Assembly: GCA_018383375.1 (NCBI GenBank)
Contig: JAHAWW010000128.1
Span: 1 to 6,459, forward strand
DNA: 6,459 nucleotides
Origin: Prevotellamassilia sp.
GTDB lineage: Bacteria > Bacteroidota > Bacteroidia > Bacteroidales > Bacteroidaceae
Direction of reading: 5' to 3'
Part shown: piece after piece, positions 5,748 through 6,459 of the stretch
Numbering within the stretch: position 1 is the first letter of the stretch
Layout: each line of letters opens with the position of its first letter
Position numbers and translations under genes: made by a program
Notes under the pieces: generated by a model
Database searches by the model: none
The model's input: the letters and a program-made list of their open reading frames with translations, nothing else
What the model was told of the DNA's origin: nothing

Positions 5748-6459
5748 CCATCGACATTCTCATTTGCTCTTTCAACAAAGGCATTGTCCGCATCGATGAT
5801 GTCTTGTTGCCGCCGCGCGAAGGCATTCACTACATCGTGTCTTACCAATACACCGACGATCGCTATATCGACCTCATCCCCGACTGCATCAAAGAGCGCG
5901 CAGATGTCCTACTCTACAAATACAAAGGCCAAGGCCTGGCCGCCAACCGCAATTTGGCCATCGAACGCGCCACGAGCGACCTCTTGATGTTTGCCGACGA
6001 CGACACCCGCATACGTCCCGAGACCTTCGACAAGGTGCTTGAGATTTTTGAAAATAGACCCGAACTTGACGTGGCCTTTTTCACGGCCGGCACCTATACG
6101 GGCAAGCCACTCAAAGACTATCCCGGCGAGGAAATGGACGTCACGACGACACCGCGCCTGCACTCCATCTCAACGATAGAAATGGTTTGTCGCCGGGCCA
6201 GCATACAAGGCAAAATCCGTTTTGACGAGCGCTTTGGCCTTGGCACTAAGTTCCTCACTTGTGGTGAGGAGGAAATTTGGCTTGAAAACGCTCTGCGCGC
6301 CAAACTCAATATGCGCTATTTCCCCATCCGCACCGTCGAAACGTCGACAATGCTCAAAAAGTCACTCATCTATGTCGACGCCGGCGTGCAACGTAGTCGC
6401 GGTGCCTACACCTATTATGTCGAAGGACGCAAGGCTTGGTGGATTTGTTTCCGCTTTGC
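5744..6459 (+). CDS. GT-A family 2-type glycosyltransferase, 3' end cut by the window
   Basis: The 238 complete codons seen are open to the right edge with no stop. The start MTIDILICSFNKG is an inverting GT-A-type nucleotide-sugar binding strand. GQGLAANRNLAIERA (62-76) and LLMFADDDTRI (80-90) follow, with the metal-binding DDD at 85-87. FDERFGLGTKF (160-170) and CGEEEIWL (173-180) supply the acceptor loop and a likely catalytic base. This is the arrangement of family 2-like enzymes that build surface polysaccharides. No membrane segment is seen in the part present, so it probably works at the cytoplasmic face of the inner membrane on a lipid-linked acceptor. The ATG shares ATGA with the aminotransferase stop codon, so the enzyme is made together with the amino-sugar enzymes and may transfer their product. 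The donor and linkage cannot be predicted from the sequence. Confidence 0.9.
   Translation, partial: MTIDILICSFNKGIVRIDDVLLPPREGIHYIVSYQYTDDRYIDLIPDCIKERADVLLYKYKGQGLAANRNLAIERATSDLLMFADDDTRIRPETFDKVLEIFENRPELDVAFFTAGTYTGKPLKDYPGEEMDVTTTPRLHSISTIEMVCRRASIQGKIRFDERFGLGTKFLTCGEEEIWLENALRAKLNMRYFPIRTVETSTMLKKSLIYVDAGVQRSRGAYTYYVEGRKAWWICFRF

Noticed and set aside
5784..5987. 67-codon plus-strand open frame near the right end
   Set aside because: It is an out-of-frame shadow of the glycosyltransferase gene that starts at 5744 and remains open to the window edge.

Overview
The window looks like a piece of a Bacteroidales chromosome, probably from the Prevotellaceae, Muribaculaceae or a related family. 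The support is: two promoters of the Bacteroidetes type (TTTG about 20 bases upstream of TAnnTTTG), A/T-rich leaders without clear Shine-Dalgarno sequences, a MiaA of divergent type, and a secreted protein resembling the Bacteroidales-restricted DUF3256 family. The genus cannot be fixed from this sequence alone.

Layout: all six genes are on the + strand. Positions 1-426 are non-coding and hold the promoter and leader of the glyceraldehyde-3-phosphate dehydrogenase gene (427-1437), which ends in a strong intrinsic terminator (1459-1497). The tRNA dimethylallyltransferase gene miaA (1511-2443) starts almost directly after this terminator. It is followed 30 bases later by an exported DUF3256-like protein (2474-3175). 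These two probably share a transcript, and no promoter of their own is evident.

A second promoter (3171-3201), which overlaps the stop codon of the DUF3256-like gene, begins a tightly packed sugar operon. It encodes an FdtA/WxcM-type cupin 3,4-ketoisomerase (3227-3673), a FemAB/GNAT-like acyltransferase (3670-4644), a DegT/DnrJ/EryC1/StrS aminotransferase (4641-5747) and a family 2-type glycosyltransferase that runs off the right edge (5744-6459). Each junction is a 4-base stop/start overlap (GTGA, ATGA, ATGA), so the four proteins are probably translationally coupled.

Read together, the operon makes and uses a dTDP-3-amino-3,6-dideoxyhexose (Fuc3N or Qui3N type). The cupin moves the keto group of dTDP-4-keto-6-deoxyglucose from C4 to C3, the aminotransferase installs the 3-amino group, the acyltransferase plausibly acylates it, and the glycosyltransferase would add the sugar, or another sugar, to a surface polysaccharide or glycoprotein glycan. 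RmlA and RmlB, which would supply the precursor, are not in this window. The most interesting point is the acyltransferase. It is a FemAB-like protein rather than the left-handed beta-helix acetyltransferase (FdtC/QdtC) known for these sugars, so the acyl group may not be acetate. I found no mobile elements, CRISPR arrays, tRNAs or rRNAs.
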